Shown here one piece after another: positions 1 through 10,446 of a DNA stretch of 64,000 nt (position 1 is its first letter; each line of letters starts with the position of its first letter). The position numbers and the translations under genes are program-made. The notes below the pieces were generated by a model. The model was given only the letters and a program-made list of their open reading frames with translations, was not told where the DNA came from and searched no databases. This DNA is from Ectobius pallidus (taxonomy: Eukaryota; Arthropoda; Insecta; Blattodea; Ectobiidae), in the NCBI GenBank assembly GCA_964059195.1, contig CAXKWD010000007.1:63116705-63180704 (forward strand), in the 5' to 3' direction.

Positions 1-779
1 AATATGCCACTTCTGTCCGTAAAGTGAGAAATGAGCATGAAAATGTGCCTTAAAATCACAATATTGTGTTTTGGTGTACTGTATTTTTTATTTCTTAGCA
101 GCATGCTTTTTTCTGCTGTTTCTGTGGCTGTCGAAGATTTACCGATTTATCGATATTTGTGATCGATTACAAAGAATGCAGAATTTACGCAAAGATTGTC
201 TGTGACCTGGTTTGTACTGTTCAGTACACTCCTTTCGTGCTATCTCTTTACCAACTTAGCGATGCCTATGATCGATTACAGCAGAAGAGTGTAGAATGTT
301 TGTTACTTGTATTCAACAGATTTCATCTTTTATCCACAGTGGTATAGTTGGCACTTCTGTTTGCAAACGGCTTTATGATGGTGTTTAGTAGAAATTACGA
401 TAATATTTCTCGTCATTATATTTGAACATTAACTCTAATCATGCCTAATTCGAAAGTTACTTCAGTTCTTACAAGGGCAGAAGAATATAGAAATGGGGGG
501 GGGGGGGGTGTGTGTTAGTTCATGTAAATAACGAAGCAAAGTTTATCATTGTGCAATGTTCCCAAAGTAGTATAAGTAATTTATTTCACGAAATGATAAT
601 GATGCAAATGCAAGCAGTGGTGCTTGAAAATTGAGAAATTGTAAATTGTGGGACAGGTAAACGTGATATTTCTACTGAACATAATGGAAGCTGTAGTAAA
701 CTGTCAATATTGATATTTGTTATTATTCTTTACATGATACTGACTGACTATTTCCTATAACTCCTATAGGTTTCAGTAC
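1..779. other. No gene recognised (left edge)
   Basis: AT-rich sequence without a convincing exon on either strand; a G homopolymer at about 495-508 is followed by a short GT run. The missing 3' exons of the odorant-binding protein gene seen at 1991-2401 should lie in this direction on the minus strand. I found no AG acceptor followed by a Cys codon and a plausible exon here, so they are probably beyond the edge. Confidence 0.5.
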
Positions 780-1070
780 CTCGATTAATTTTGTTATGGT
801 TATTTCCTGAGCAAGAGGACAGAGGGACAGGTGGTAAGCCCATTGCCTCACAAACCCCTCCAGAAACCAAGGTATTATGTGGACATGAAAGGGCCGAGGA
901 ATTTTGTCCATCAGTTCTTTTACATGCCTTAAATCTACAAAATGGGCCCTTCAGCTTAAAGTCCCTCCAAGAGACTCCATGCCCAGTATTTTTACATCCT
1001 GAAAAATCCTTCGACTATGACTGGGTTTGATCCCACGACCTTCGGATCCAGAAGTGGGCATGTTACCTCT
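780..1070 (-). mobile_element. tRNA-derived SINE-like repeat
   Basis: Read on the minus strand, the stretch near 1020-1065 resembles the T-arm/B-box of a tRNA: the plus strand shows TTTGATCCCACGACCTTCGG, the complement of a B-box-like GTGGGATCAAACC. Behind it is about 230 bp of non-coding body. Short open frames run through it on both strands, but none resembles a protein. The tRNA-like head plus unrelated body is the usual SINE layout. I saw no clear second copy in the window and could not define a target-site duplication, so the borders are approximate. Confidence 0.4.
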
Positions 1071-1990
1071 ATACCATTTTTCATTATATTACTACTATTA
1101 TTATACAGGAATTTCCTACTGACCATGCTAATTTTTCAGATATTTAAACAATTCTTATTGGGAGACCCCAGTTCCTCACAGAGAGGCCTACCTTTCTCTC
1201 TTAGATTACTGTTCTAGAGAGTAGTATCATCAGTCATCACATTGGGCTACTTTATGCTTAAAGGGGTTACTTTGTACTATGTTATTTCAATGTAAGGTGA
1301 TGATGAGTGTTCTGCCCGAAGGCAGGTCTAGACCCGGGACGAAGCCATGGGGTGATGACCACGACTCGTCCGAGGCGATTCAGGCAAGGATGATACCACG
1401 GAGATTTGCCATTGCCTCTCGCGGGAAATGTAAGTTAGGGTGCAAAAAATTACCTCTTGAAATTAACCTACTGGTATCTTTCTTCGCTCTAAGGAAAGCA
1501 TGTGTTGCTCACATAAGTTAGCCATCTAGTGGATAATTTTAAGCCACATAATGACAAGACAAATAATTATTAGACATTCTGAGATAATATTCAACCTGAA
1601 GATATTATTCTAGAAACTCCAAGATACATACTGATGGGTAATTATGTAATTAACATTAACTCTTATTATATTTTCCTTATTATTATTATTTTTTTTAATT
1701 TAGTCTAAAAACTGTTTCTTAATGCATATTGATACTGAATTTGTTTCTTCAAACTGTTGCATCACTGTATGACTTCCAAGATGTGACCTTGACTACATGT
1801 GCCTTCTAGTCTTTGTGGTGGGAGGGGAACAAGGACGTGTGTGATTCCCCTAGTTGGCCTGTTCTTACATATAAGCAAGTCATATACCATTTAGCAGGTA
1901 GTAAACTCATACCAGCCACTTCACATATTATAGCACCTAGAGACATTTAAAAATTCTTATCAGTCTATATAAACATGAATAAAGACTTAC
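1071..1990. other. Non-coding; possible repeat at about 1290-1530
   Basis: The stretch beginning near 1305 (GTGTTCTGCCCGAAGGCAGG) looks like a dispersed insect repeat, but no second copy is present here to prove it. The remainder is AT-rich intronic or intergenic sequence downstream of the OBP exon at 1991-2043. The minus-strand peptide WYMTCLY at 1889-1869, followed by GTAAGA, resembles the Cys2-Cys3 region of an OBP but has no usable AG acceptor. Confidence 0.4.
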
Positions 1991-2043
1991 TTTTAGTTTA
2001 TCATCATCAGCAAAGTCACCTTTTATTGCTTGTTGAATGAGAC
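1991..2043 (-). CDS. Odorant-binding protein B, internal exon (proposed exon 3)
   Basis: This 53-nt minus-strand exon has a pyrimidine-rich acceptor (TTTTGTTTTAG) just before 2043 and a perfect GTAAGT donor just after 1991. It begins in phase 1, completes the Gly codon opened by the preceding exon, and then reads LIQQAIKGDFADDDKLK. This is the segment between Cys1 and Cys2 of insect odorant-binding proteins (PBP/GOBP family), where an acidic GDF..DDxKLK motif precedes the conserved C-Y-x-x-C pair. The exon ends in phase 0 right before the expected Cys2. OBPs are small secreted six-helix proteins that carry hydrophobic ligands in sensillum lymph. Splice sites and reading frame are seen directly; the family call rests on the motif. 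Confidence 0.82.
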
Positions 2044-2319
2044 CTAAAACAAAATACTGCATTAGAAAATGTAGTACTTCCACTGTATACAACACTTATT
2101 CTTCTTTTAACCCTCTCTTTGATGGTCTTTATCAATCAATTCCACATGGGAATCCAGCAATAAAGTATTATAGAACAGTGTGGGCCGAAAATCACAATTA
2201 GATAGCGTTTGTATTGAAATAACACAAATGCTGCAAGCATAAAATAACTTACAATGAATCCTAGGCTGAGAGGGATATTTTTTCCTTCAAATAATCTAAC
2301 TAATAAAATTTTACTATAC

Positions 2320-2401
2320 CTTCTTCTACACCAGTTTCACCAACGCAGGAGTCATGTAACATCTTTAGCATTTCCTTTTGGTCCTCATCTAGACTGTCAA
2401 T
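2320..2401 (-). CDS. Odorant-binding protein B, exon with first conserved Cys (proposed exon 2)
   Basis: This 82-nt minus-strand exon lies between an AATTTTCAG acceptor and a GTATAG donor. It starts in phase 0 (IDSLDEDQKEMLKMLHDSCV) and continues GETGVEE plus one base, which splices in frame to the exon at 2043. The sequence is typical of OBP helix 1 and the first loop: an amphipathic helix, then Cys1 in a C-x-E/G-E-T-G context. It would follow directly on a signal-peptide exon ending in phase 0, and the exon at 35341-35279 fits that need. Together exons 2 and 3 give 45 mature residues of a protein family usually about 110-130 residues long. The nearest repeat, an antisense LINE fragment, starts about 80 bp upstream. 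Confidence 0.85.
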
Positions 2402-2482
2402 CTGAAAATTGAGCCAGATTGCTATAATTCCTCAATGTTAATTATTTTGCACATATAATTAGGAATTAAATAATAAATTACC

Positions 2483-2690
2483 TAGAGGAATATGCCCACT
2501 ATGTAACAAGGAAGAAGATGCCAGACACATAATTTTAGAGTGTAAGCAAACAGAGATGTGGAGGAGAAATTTAATTGATAGTAAATTACTAAAAATTAAT
2601 AAAAGTGTAGCATATAAGAAACTATGCATAACGAAGAATAGGGATTTATTTTAAAAAATGGGGAAATTTGTATTTATAGTTAAAAGGAAA
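2483..2690 (+). pseudogene. LINE ORF2 C-terminal zinc-knuckle fragment
   Basis: The plus strand reads LPRGICPLCNKEEDARHIIL followed by ECKQTEMWRRNLID, a CPLC..E...H.I..C motif typical of the C-terminal zinc knuckle of non-LTR retrotransposon polyproteins. No reverse transcriptase precedes it, so it is a 5'-truncated or decayed copy. It lies antisense to OBP-B, just upstream of the exon at 2401. The clade (Jockey, R1 or similar) cannot be settled from this piece. Confidence 0.6.
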
Positions 2691-2879
2691 TGGTTAGCCA
2701 AAATCAAAGAAAGTAACATAAATTCAAATGAAGGAGTGAATAATATATAAACATGTATGTTTGTTGTATTTAAGTAATATGTAGAAACAGTTATAAAATG
2801 TTTATTTAGTAATTCAAGGGACTGAATGGTAAAGCAGAAATGTAACCGAAGTCCCTGATTGTAATGAAGATGAAATAAA

Positions 2880-3775
2880 CCTAATAGTATTAGTAAAAAA
2901 ATCCCTTTAAGCAGGCCTACAGGCAGAGGTAGATATTGAAGTGCTTTTAACCTTGTAGTCCCAATGTTCTTTGAGGACAACACTCTTTTTTCTTTGAGCC
3001 ATAACTTTCATATTAAACTCTTTTTTACTGAGAATTATTTTATCACAGGAATATCAAAGTGTACAATGCACCATGTGAAATATAAATAAATCTGAAATCC
3101 TTTTATAAAAAGAGAGTTGTTTATTATGTTTTAAATTGATATTACATTTTATTATTATTTTTTATTTTGCCATGCATTATTGTTCTAAAGGTGTGTAACT
3201 ATTATTTTTAATATTTCAAACTATTACATTGGCCTACAGGCTGAGGTATATTTTTAAGTGTTATTGTTTTTTAAACATTCAAATCTCGCCTTATATGAGA
3301 GCTATCGATAAACTAGTTAGGCCTATTGATTTGTAGAGTACTCATCAAGAGCTTTTCAATGAAACCCCACATGACGTGGTTTAAAAAATTTCGAATTTCC
3401 ATCCCCCACCCCCACTCGTACCCCCAAAATCCCCGAATCGTTGGTGTCACAGTGAACTCCATAGGGAGTACTCTAATTTATTCAAACAAAGTTTCCCTCT
3501 TTACTTCATAGGGGCCGAGATATAAATTTTTCAAAATTTCAACCCCCTCCCCCGATCCCCCCTTGGGCCAATTTAGCTCATTAACGAACTTGTCCGAACT
3601 ACTGGGCCTAGAAATAACATAAAATTTGGTTCAATTATTTTCAAAATTACGGCCGCTAGCATGTAAAGATAGGCATATATATACAAAATCAAATTTTTGA
3701 ACGGGCGGTGGTATCATACTTAAGGAGGCATGAAACGTAAAGATATGAAAGAATTTTTCGAAAATCATGACATGG
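2880..3775 (-). repeat. Inverted partial copy of the repeat at 50305-51892 (family Y)
   Basis: Read on the minus strand, 3775 to 3260 matches 50885-51420 closely, including the blocks around GGCCCCTATGAAGTA and GAGTACTCCCTATGGAG. The stretch near 2935-2880 matches 51630-51675 (CTGTAGGCCTGC, AAAGGGATTTTT). The middle (about 3000-3250) does not match and contains a second CCTCAGCCTGTAGGCC block, suggesting an internal rearrangement. No protein is recognisable. See the full-length candidate copy for possible terminal repeats. Confidence 0.65.
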
Positions 3776-4759
3776 TTCCAGACCCAATAATAAATTAATT
3801 GAAATGTTGTGCCTACAAATCAATATGAAAGACAAAACTAATTGAAATTCACATTATAATAACATATCACATCGGTGATAAAAAAAAAAACATGTTTAAT
3901 AGCCCATCAACAATGTTTTCATAATTTGTCATTATAATCTGCAAAATCTACAGAGTGTTTACATAAATACACACCACTACATTTGCATTCAGTTATTAAC
4001 AACACATTAGCAATTTTACTTCTTTTCTTTGTGCTATATGTGACTGTAATATCAATCTGAAGGCAAAGGGTTATTTGGTGCAAATTACTGCAAACACAGT
4101 CATTTTAATATAGGCTACATCATAAAGCATGTCTCAAAAATCCCTAAAAGAATGTCAAAGTAGCCAGGATTTAGTGTAATATTTAAGGAGCATTCTTTCA
4201 AAACTTATTAAATGTACTCTTGGTCGAAGTAAATATTTTGTGAAAATGTGGCAATTTCCTGCATATTTCATGCCCTGGAAAAATAAGCAGTTTTTCCTGT
4301 ACATTTACTAGCAAATGAACATCATTGATGAATGCTGCTTAAATGCTAATTGTCTCGTCGTGATGCTGTTCATCCCACCAAACTCAGCGATAACATGTGC
4401 AACTTCCAGACCTGTGATCATCCAGCAGCAAAAAACTCTTGGATTATAAGTAATGTAAGTCTATTTTTTGAAAAGTGTTGTTTCTACAATTTTGTTTAAA
4501 TTCATTCACAACATTCAAAAAAACTGTAATAGGTAAATTTACATGTTTATGAAGCACACATATAACCCTAATATACTCTGCTTAAAATATGAAATAAAGT
4601 TAAGTTAAGTTAAGTACTGTAAGTTCATTCCCCACCAATTACCTTGAAAAGTACATTATTTTGCTCATGAGCTTGTATCAATGAAAATGAGACTATTAAA
4701 CTTGGTCACAAAAATCACTAATTAGTGTGCCTTACAGAACTGCGTATGACATAACTTGT
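3776..4759. other. Intronic sequence, nothing recognised
   Basis: About 1 kb of AT-rich sequence with short A-runs and a GTTAAGTTAAGTTAAG run near 4600. I see no exon, RNA gene or second copy in the window. Confidence 0.4.
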
Positions 4760-4935
4760 CTGTCAGTGATATGGACTATTAAGGGCAATCAGTCATAGGA
4801 GAGAGGTTCCATCTGGTGCTGTGAAGTGAACTCTGGCTTAGGTTCAGTTGGTAGAGCATTGGCACGGAAAGCCAAAGGTTCTGGGCTGGAATCCCAGTGT
4901 TAGAGGAATTTTTCTCCTATGACATTCTAATGTAA
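4760..4935 (+). mobile_element. tRNA-derived SINE, family S3 (copy 1)
   Basis: The core resembles a tRNA A-box (TGGCTTAGGTTCAGTTGGTA) followed by GAGCATTGGCACGGAAAGCC and a B-box-like GGGCTGGAATCCC. A 5' extension (GACTATTAAGGGCAATCAG, ATAGGAGAG, TTCCATCTG) precedes the tRNA part. The same order occurs in inverted orientation at 9400-9560. The internal tRNA-like block and the shared non-tRNA flank show that this is a dispersed element rather than a functional tRNA. Borders are approximate. Confidence 0.6.
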
Positions 4936-5629
4936 TGTCCAACAGAGACAAAGGTCTGTGGTTCATGAATGCATATATATCCAGCAATGAAAATGTTTTT
5001 CTGGTTTTGTTAATAATAGAATATCCTGTGTTAAATTGCATCCACACCAAAGTGGTGATTGGAAGGTTCAGATTCATTTGTCCAAACTTATTTTACAAGA
5101 CTTCAATTATATACATTGTACAATCATCCTCTTATCATAGAAACATGGGAGGGTTGTTTATTGTTCATATATCTAAATAGATTGCAATGTCACACATTAA
5201 GAAAGAAAGGATAAACATTATAATCCACCATAGGCCTATATATTGACGCTGTATATTTTCCCTAATTAATTAGTTTAATTAATTATAGTAATATCCAAGT
5301 AATTTCATATTTTATTAAAAATAAACCCTTTTTATTTTCATGAATTATTTCCCATATAACAATATTTTAACATGTAGTATTTCAAGCATGAGAGGATCTG
5401 GAAATATATCCTTTTAGCACTAATCTTAGCGTATCCAATTTTTAACTTCGACAAGAAAGGATTTGAGGCGAAGCGAATTGTTTCCTTTCAATCTATTGTA
5501 AAGCGTATGTGTAAGACCTTCAGGAAAACTGCTAGAAAGTTTAGAAGCCAAGCTTTCCTCACCCCCTTAAGTAACAACCTAGGAAGCGTCCAACGCTCGG
5601 AATTTTCCAAAATCACAGCTTACTCTAAA

Positions 5630-6405
5630 CCAATCAAAATTCGAGATTCTCCGAAAGGCGCGAGAGTTTCTTAGGAATTGGAACTATATTTTTGTATTTT
5701 TCTCATCGCGCAAGGATTTGAGCTTCACCTATAAAATAACTTTCCAATACGGAAACAGGGTCTGTCTGTTGTTCTTTCTTGCTGCCCGGCTGTTCAATTC
5801 TCCTCGGTTCTCGACCGCCGTCACGTCGCCGAAATGTGAAGTATATCTACAAGTCGTGGTTGCGCTTATATAGGAGAGAAAGTATTGATATAACAAGTGA
5901 AAGTGTATTAAGTCTTATTACAATAGTGAGTGCTACTAACTGGAATTCACACACGTAAAAAGGTACTGTACTTGCATATATAGTTAAATGTGGTAATGCG
6001 CAGTGATTATTAGAAGATAAAGCGCCTTAATAATAGCAGTAGCGTGTGCACTATAACAAACATACTCCACTTTTGATATTACATGATAACTGTTTATAAA
6101 TAGCTCCTAGTCAATCCGACTTAAGAAACTTTACAGATATTCCTAAATTGTGGACACTGGCGACATTCATCTCAGTATATAAATACAAAACCGAACTTGT
6201 CTTGATTATAATAAAACTTTAGTTATCACACACACACCTTTATCTATTTCATTTATAAAATAGCTCCCATATCGCACAAAATCCCTATCTCTACTAATAG
6301 CAACTGACAACACGGAAACCCTGAGAGAGAGAGAGAACTTATGCAACTGGCTGCTGTGGATGCGGTGAGATGGTGTATTGTCATCTAACCAGATGGCTGG
6401 CGCCC
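5630..6405 (+). promoter_or_regulatory. Promoter-like / possible LTR remnant
   Basis: A CCAATCA box (5630-5637) and a TATAAAATA box (5730-5738) about 100 bp apart precede a GC-richer, leader-like stretch. AATAAA follows near 6211, and TGGCGCCC lies at 6398-6405. A CAAT box, TATA box, poly(A) signal and a Lys-type primer-binding-site-like octamer in this order would fit a retrotransposon LTR with its first internal bases. I found no second LTR and no gag or pol sequence, and terminal TG/CA dinucleotides cannot be fixed. It could equally be a lone promoter in the intron. Confidence 0.25.
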
Positions 6406-6504
6406 TACAGGTAAATTGAAAGACATTTTCTGTGAATATAAAACGTGATATTGAATATTAACTATATTATAATTAATACTCCATCTTATCATCTCGAACG
6501 GCCG

Positions 6505-6505
<1 letters not shown>

Positions 6506-6553
<48 letters not shown>
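6506..6553. repeat. (AT)n microsatellite
   Basis: An uninterrupted AT dinucleotide run of about 48 bp lies about 150 bp left of the nested fold-back element. Confidence 0.95.
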
Positions 6554-6554
<1 letters not shown>

Positions 6555-6798
6555 CTAAAATGCTACAGAGAGATTACTTTTGCGAGGTGCCAAGAACGCA
6601 CGGTCCTCACGGCGGCTTGGAAGCAAGTCATCGGCCGAAATGATCATCTACCGCCACACATTTCTGACATCTTAAGTTTGAATTCGACACTCATTAATTA
6701 TACAGTGAGTCCCACGCAAGAGTTGGCCAATGACGCGGGTTTCTGGGTCGCGGCGGGCACAGCTCCAACTCCCGGGCGATCGGGTGAAATATCTACAC

Positions 6799-7663
6799 CA
6801 TATATGGGCAACGGCCGGCCCGCGGGCCGGATGTGGCCCGTCCCGATTTTTGAGCCGGCCCGCGGAACATTTTAAAATCGCGCTCGAAAAAGTAAATATT
6901 TTCGGTTCTCGCCAACAAGAGAGTGAGAGGGGGCAACACGAGGGTGCTCCTTCCGGTCAGCGCTAGAAAAATGCTGCAATAGGCCTAAATCAAAGTATAG
7001 AACCAGACTTACAGATGAAAATTTGTGCTATTTGTGTATCAACATATACAAGATTTTGTTCCTGTCAACGCCATACATTCCCATGAGACGCGTAACAATA
7101 ATAACCTAACTGTACCAAGAAGTAGATTAACAAGGACTCTAAAACAGCCATATTGTCATGGGTGTTAAACTTTTTTAATAAAATTCCTTTAAATGTTAGG
7201 AATACTAGAAATATTGGTGCCTTCAAGGAAAGGTTAAAAGTCCTGCTCCTAAGCAAAAACTTTTATACTGTACAAGAGTATCTTGATTGTAGCTTTTAAT
7301 TTGTTTGTAATTTTTATATTTTGACTATGCCTATTTTAATCATGTATTAATCAATGGCTATAATAAAATTGCATTACATTACAAACACTCTGCGCTTGTG
7401 TATAAATTAAAGGGATTTATGCCAACATTAATTATCTTGTTTCTCGGGTTAAAGCTCAAGCTTCTCATTAATTTCTGCTGATTGTAAGTAAATACCTAAT
7501 CAGTTCGATATTGTTCTCATTCATGTAACTTTAGCATTATACTTTATAAATATAAAAAACCGTATCATGATTATTTTTTCACAACTACCTATTACCTACG
7601 GCCCGCGACTTCATAAATATCGTCAAGTTTAGCCCGCATGTTTCAAAAGGTTGCCCATACCTG
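6799..7663. mobile_element. Non-autonomous hAT element with 8-bp TSD
   Basis: The element is flanked by perfect 8-bp direct repeats ATCTACAC (6791-6798 and 7664-7671). Its ends are inverted: CATATATGGGCAACGGCC on the left and, on the complement, CAGGTATGGGCAACC on the right. Next to both ends are GGCCCGCG-rich blocks. An 8-bp duplication and a C-A-rich terminus are diagnostic of hAT transposons. It encodes no transposase, and its centre contains the tail of a LINE. Its insertion split the left arm of the fold-back element. Confidence 0.8.
7030..7384 (+). mobile_element. 5'-truncated LINE tail nested in the hAT MITE
   Basis: Plus-strand frames give VLNFFNKIPLNVRNTRNIGA and FKERLKVLLLSKNFYTVQEY, the characteristic extreme C-terminus of CR1/Jockey-type ORF2 proteins. 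A short 3' UTR and ATTGCATTACATTACA end the copy. An upstream frame contains a decayed HETRN motif typical of the same region, shifted by a frameshift. This is the innermost layer of a three-level nest (LINE in hAT in fold-back). Confidence 0.6.
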
Positions 7664-8262
7664 ATCTACACTAATGAAGCCACGATCGGTGTAATGATTC
7701 AGGTTCTCACATTTACCGTTAAAATTACAATGCAAATAACCACGTACCTCATCACAAGAGATGTTAGAAATGTTCTCCTCTTGCATCCGCACAATACTGG
7801 CACCTTTTTAGGAAATTTTCTTTCACCTTCCGTGACAGAGTTAATTTCTCTTGTGATTTTGTCTTTAAGTTCTTCTAATGTATGGGAAATTGACCTATAC
7901 ACTTTATGTTTCAAGTTTCCCCATAAATAATAGCCACATACTGTTAGAAGAACTTAAAGACAATATCACAAGAGAAATAACTCTATCTCGGGAGCTGAAC
8001 TTATGTGCGTGAAAGAAAATTTCCTAAAAAGGTGCCAGTATTGTGTGGAAGCAAGAGGAGAACATTTCCATCATATCTTGTGATGAGGTGCTTGGTTATT
8101 TTCACTGTAATGTTAACTGTAAATGTGAGAACCTCAATCATAACACCGATCGCGGCTTTATTAGCGTAGATATTTCCCCCTATCGCCCGGGAGTTGGAGC
8201 TGTGCCAACCGCGGCGCAGAAACCCGCGTCATTGGCCAACTCTTGCGTGGGCTCACTTTACA

Positions 8263-8403
8263 ATAATTGAAGAACTGAAAGAGAACATAAGAAAATTTGA
8301 AGCAATTTCACAAGAAAAATTAATGCATGTGAATGCAAACTTTCTTAAAAGATGTCAGAAATACGTGGTGGTAGACGGATATCATTTACAATATCTTCTA
8401 TGA
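8263..8403 (+). pseudogene. Tc1/mariner-type transposase C-terminal fragment
   Basis: The frame reads IIEELKENIRKFEAISQEKL and continues to NFLKRCQKYVVVDGYHLQYL and a stop. It aligns by eye with the C-terminal piece in the adjacent fold-back arm (LLEELKDNITREI, NFLKRCQYCVEARGEHF). This pattern (helix, then NFLKRC, then G.H...L) is common at the C-terminus of insect Tc1/mariner-superfamily transposases. It directly abuts the right TA of the fold-back, so the fold-back may have inserted into this older gene. No catalytic residues are present. Confidence 0.45.
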
Positions 8404-9399
8404 CAAAGGTAGGTGATTATTCTAACTGAAGGCCCAATTCAGAAAGCCGTGCGCTAGAATTGAGGGATCATGTTATGCCTTTACTGGCTGATGAGTTGAT
8501 GACTTGCTTTCAGGCCGCCATGCAGACCATGCATTCTCGGCACATTGCAAAAATAATATCTCTGTACTTTGCCTTCGGAGGCTAGATTGTATGTGTCCAA
8601 ATATCTGTATGTTTTAACAATACAAAGAGGTACCATTGTGTGAAATTTAATGCGTTTATCTTAAAGTGCACAATCATTTTGTCTTATCGAACCCACTAAA
8701 ACTCCATAGAGGAACATGGGTAATATCAAACTCTTTGCCATTTGCCTCCGTCTTTTGACTTCATTGGCGGACAACATTATTGAGTGGCACGTGGTCGGCA
8801 AGCATATGTTAATGATCGGTCTCTGACTGGAGCCCCTACTTCCTTAGTACCCATAGCTATTCATTTGTCCTCACGAGACTGGATGCACCCTGATCCATAC
8901 CTAATAATGTCAGAAGATCAAAACCAAGCCTGTAGAATGTGGATCCTTTGCCAGCAGCACTAACCACTATATAAAATAATGCTACAGAGCCTACCATCGA
9001 TAATTTACCTCTGTCTTTTGAATTCTTTGGTAGATGGCAAAATTGGGGTAATATGGTCAGCATGATGGCTCCCAATGATGTTAGTCATACTTCTTTAACT
9101 TATGTCTTAATAACTGTTAGGTTTATAAATAAATTTTCTGGATAAAAAATCATTTTAACCATCTACAATTTGACTGCACAAACTTTTTTCTTCTACTATA
9201 GTTGAAATTAAAAAAATCGAAATAGAACACGAGTAAATTACCACGTAAGTAATTTTTACAGGAAGACGAATTTTGGTGTTTTATTACTCAAAGTTAGAAA
9301 GTATCTAAATTTAATTCTTTTTTCCAAACGTTGATTTTTCTGAAGTTGAAAAGAATTAATTAAAGAATGATTCATTCCTTTAGACTATTTCAATAGCAT
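8404..9399. other. Intronic sequence, nothing recognised
   Basis: About 1 kb without a recognisable exon or RNA. A minus-strand open frame near 8857-9075 resembles no family I know and lacks splice signals. Confidence 0.4.
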
Positions 9400-9560
9400 T
9401 AATGAGTGTATTTTTGGAGAGAAATTCCGTGGCCCCGGATTCAAATCCGTGTCCTTCGACTTTCTATGCCGATGCTCTCCCAAATGAGCTAGCCAAAGTT
9501 CGATTCACGGAATCAAATGGAATCTCCTATAATTACCTTTAATAGTCAGTATTTTGCGGT
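9400..9560 (-). mobile_element. tRNA-derived SINE, family S3 (copy 2)
   Basis: On the minus strand this carries TTGGCTAGCTCATTTGGGAG (A-box-like), GAGCATCGGCATAGAAAGTC and GGATTTGAATCCGGGG (B-box-like). A 5' extension with TATAGGAGATTCCATTTG matches copy 1 at 4760-4935. The tRNA-like part could fold, but the shared flanking blocks make it a SINE copy rather than a tRNA gene. Confidence 0.6.
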
Positions 9561-9640
9561 TTTATGAATACTTACCACGTTTATGATGATGAAGAGAATG
9601 TATTAAAGAAGTTGTGAACTTTCAATCGGAAAGGGGCGAA

Positions 9641-10445
9641 TTTTTATTTATTTATTTGTTTTAAGTCTACTAAGCTAAAAAAAATTAAATAGTAGACTCT
9701 ATTGACAATCGAATAAATAACAAAAGAACACAAAAACAAATCAGTTAAAACAACGCATACTCAATTACAATAATTACAAATGAAAAAAGTTAAATAAAAG
9801 AACAATAATTACATTGCTTTGCGACTATGCATGCTCTAAATTTTGCAAATATTTCTATAAAAGACTGTTCTGGATCGAAATAGATCTATACCAAATTCAT
9901 TATATACATTATTGTAAAAAATGCAAACTCTTAAATGGGGAGAATTCCTGCAATAATTTGTTCGTGCATAATTTATATAAAATCTTCTATTATAGCTACA
10001 GTTTATAGGAGGAGCATACAGATGTAATTTTGATATTAACTTACACAAGTCGCCCGCATGAATTAAATTATACAAACATTTTAAACCATTAATTTTTCGC
10101 CTAACAACTAGTGAATCAGTGTTGAAAATTGATAATAACATAAATAAGGAATATTACTGTATTTTGTTGGCTAATATCCAAAACTTCTAAAAAATACACA
10201 TTTCAAAAATTGTCTTTGGATTGATTCTAATATATTTATATATTTAATCTGATGAGAGTTCCACACAACACTGCAGTATTCTAATCTAGACCTTACAATA
10301 GACAAGAATAATATTTTAAAGCATCAGTATTTTTAAAATTAATTGTGTTAAAAAGTTGTTGAAGTTGATGCTAATTTTAGAACGTGATTAGAAAAGTCAA
10401 TGGTACTTTTAAAAATAACGCCTAGATCTTGAACTGAATCTAACT
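9641..10445 (-). pseudogene. CR1/Jockey-type LINE, 3' portion of ORF2
   Basis: On the minus strand, KLDSVQDLGVIFKSTIDF and, after a frameshift, SRLEYCSVVWNSHQIKYI are the classic thumb region of CR1/Jockey reverse transcriptases. An open frame at 10141-9836 continues with LVVRRKINGLKCLYNLIHAG, the C-terminal domain. The copy ends in an AAATAAATAAATAAA-like tail near 9645. The start is truncated and there is at least one frameshift and several stops, so it is dead. Confidence 0.7.
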
Positions 10446-10446
10446 T

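Larger units (their letters stand above)
6703..8258. mobile_element. Fold-back Tc1/mariner-like element (about 683 bp) split by a nested hAT MITE
   Basis: The ends are inverted copies (GTGAGTCCCACGCAAGAG on the left, mirrored GTGAGCCCACGCAAGAG on the right) flanked by TA. After removing the inserted 6799-7663 element and one copy of its 8-bp target duplication, the left arm (6703-6798 plus 7672-7879) is an inverted copy of 7944-8258. The central loop is only about 65 bp. Both arms carry the end of a transposase-like reading frame, for example ENFLKRCQYCVEARGEHF in the right arm and, mirrored, HTLEELKDKITREIN in the left. Both halves therefore derive from the 3' end of one transposon. There is no catalytic domain, so it would need a transposase in trans. 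A fragment of the family lies at 33828-33925. Confidence 0.7.

Noticed and set aside
1869..1889. Minus-strand peptide WYMTCLY followed by GTAAGA, resembling the Cys2-Cys3 exon of an OBP
   Set aside because: No AG acceptor precedes it in a phase compatible with the exon ending at 1991, and the Cys2 position would be Trp. It may be a coincidence or a broken exon, so it is not annotated as coding.
2651..2983. 110-codon minus-strand open frame with hydrophobic segments next to OBP-B exon 2
   Set aside because: Its 5' part lies in repeat Y sequence, it overlaps an antisense LINE fragment, and it has no splice or start context. It is not a signal-peptide exon for OBP-B.
4844..5077. Possible functional tRNA gene near 4840-4915
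   Set aside because: The stems do not pair into a complete cloverleaf by eye and the same block with shared non-tRNA flanks recurs at 9400-9560, so it is a SINE.
7694..7930. Overlapping open frames on both strands at 7694-7930
   Set aside because: They are the two strands of a fold-back arm; only the C-terminal transposase remnant on one strand has family resemblance.
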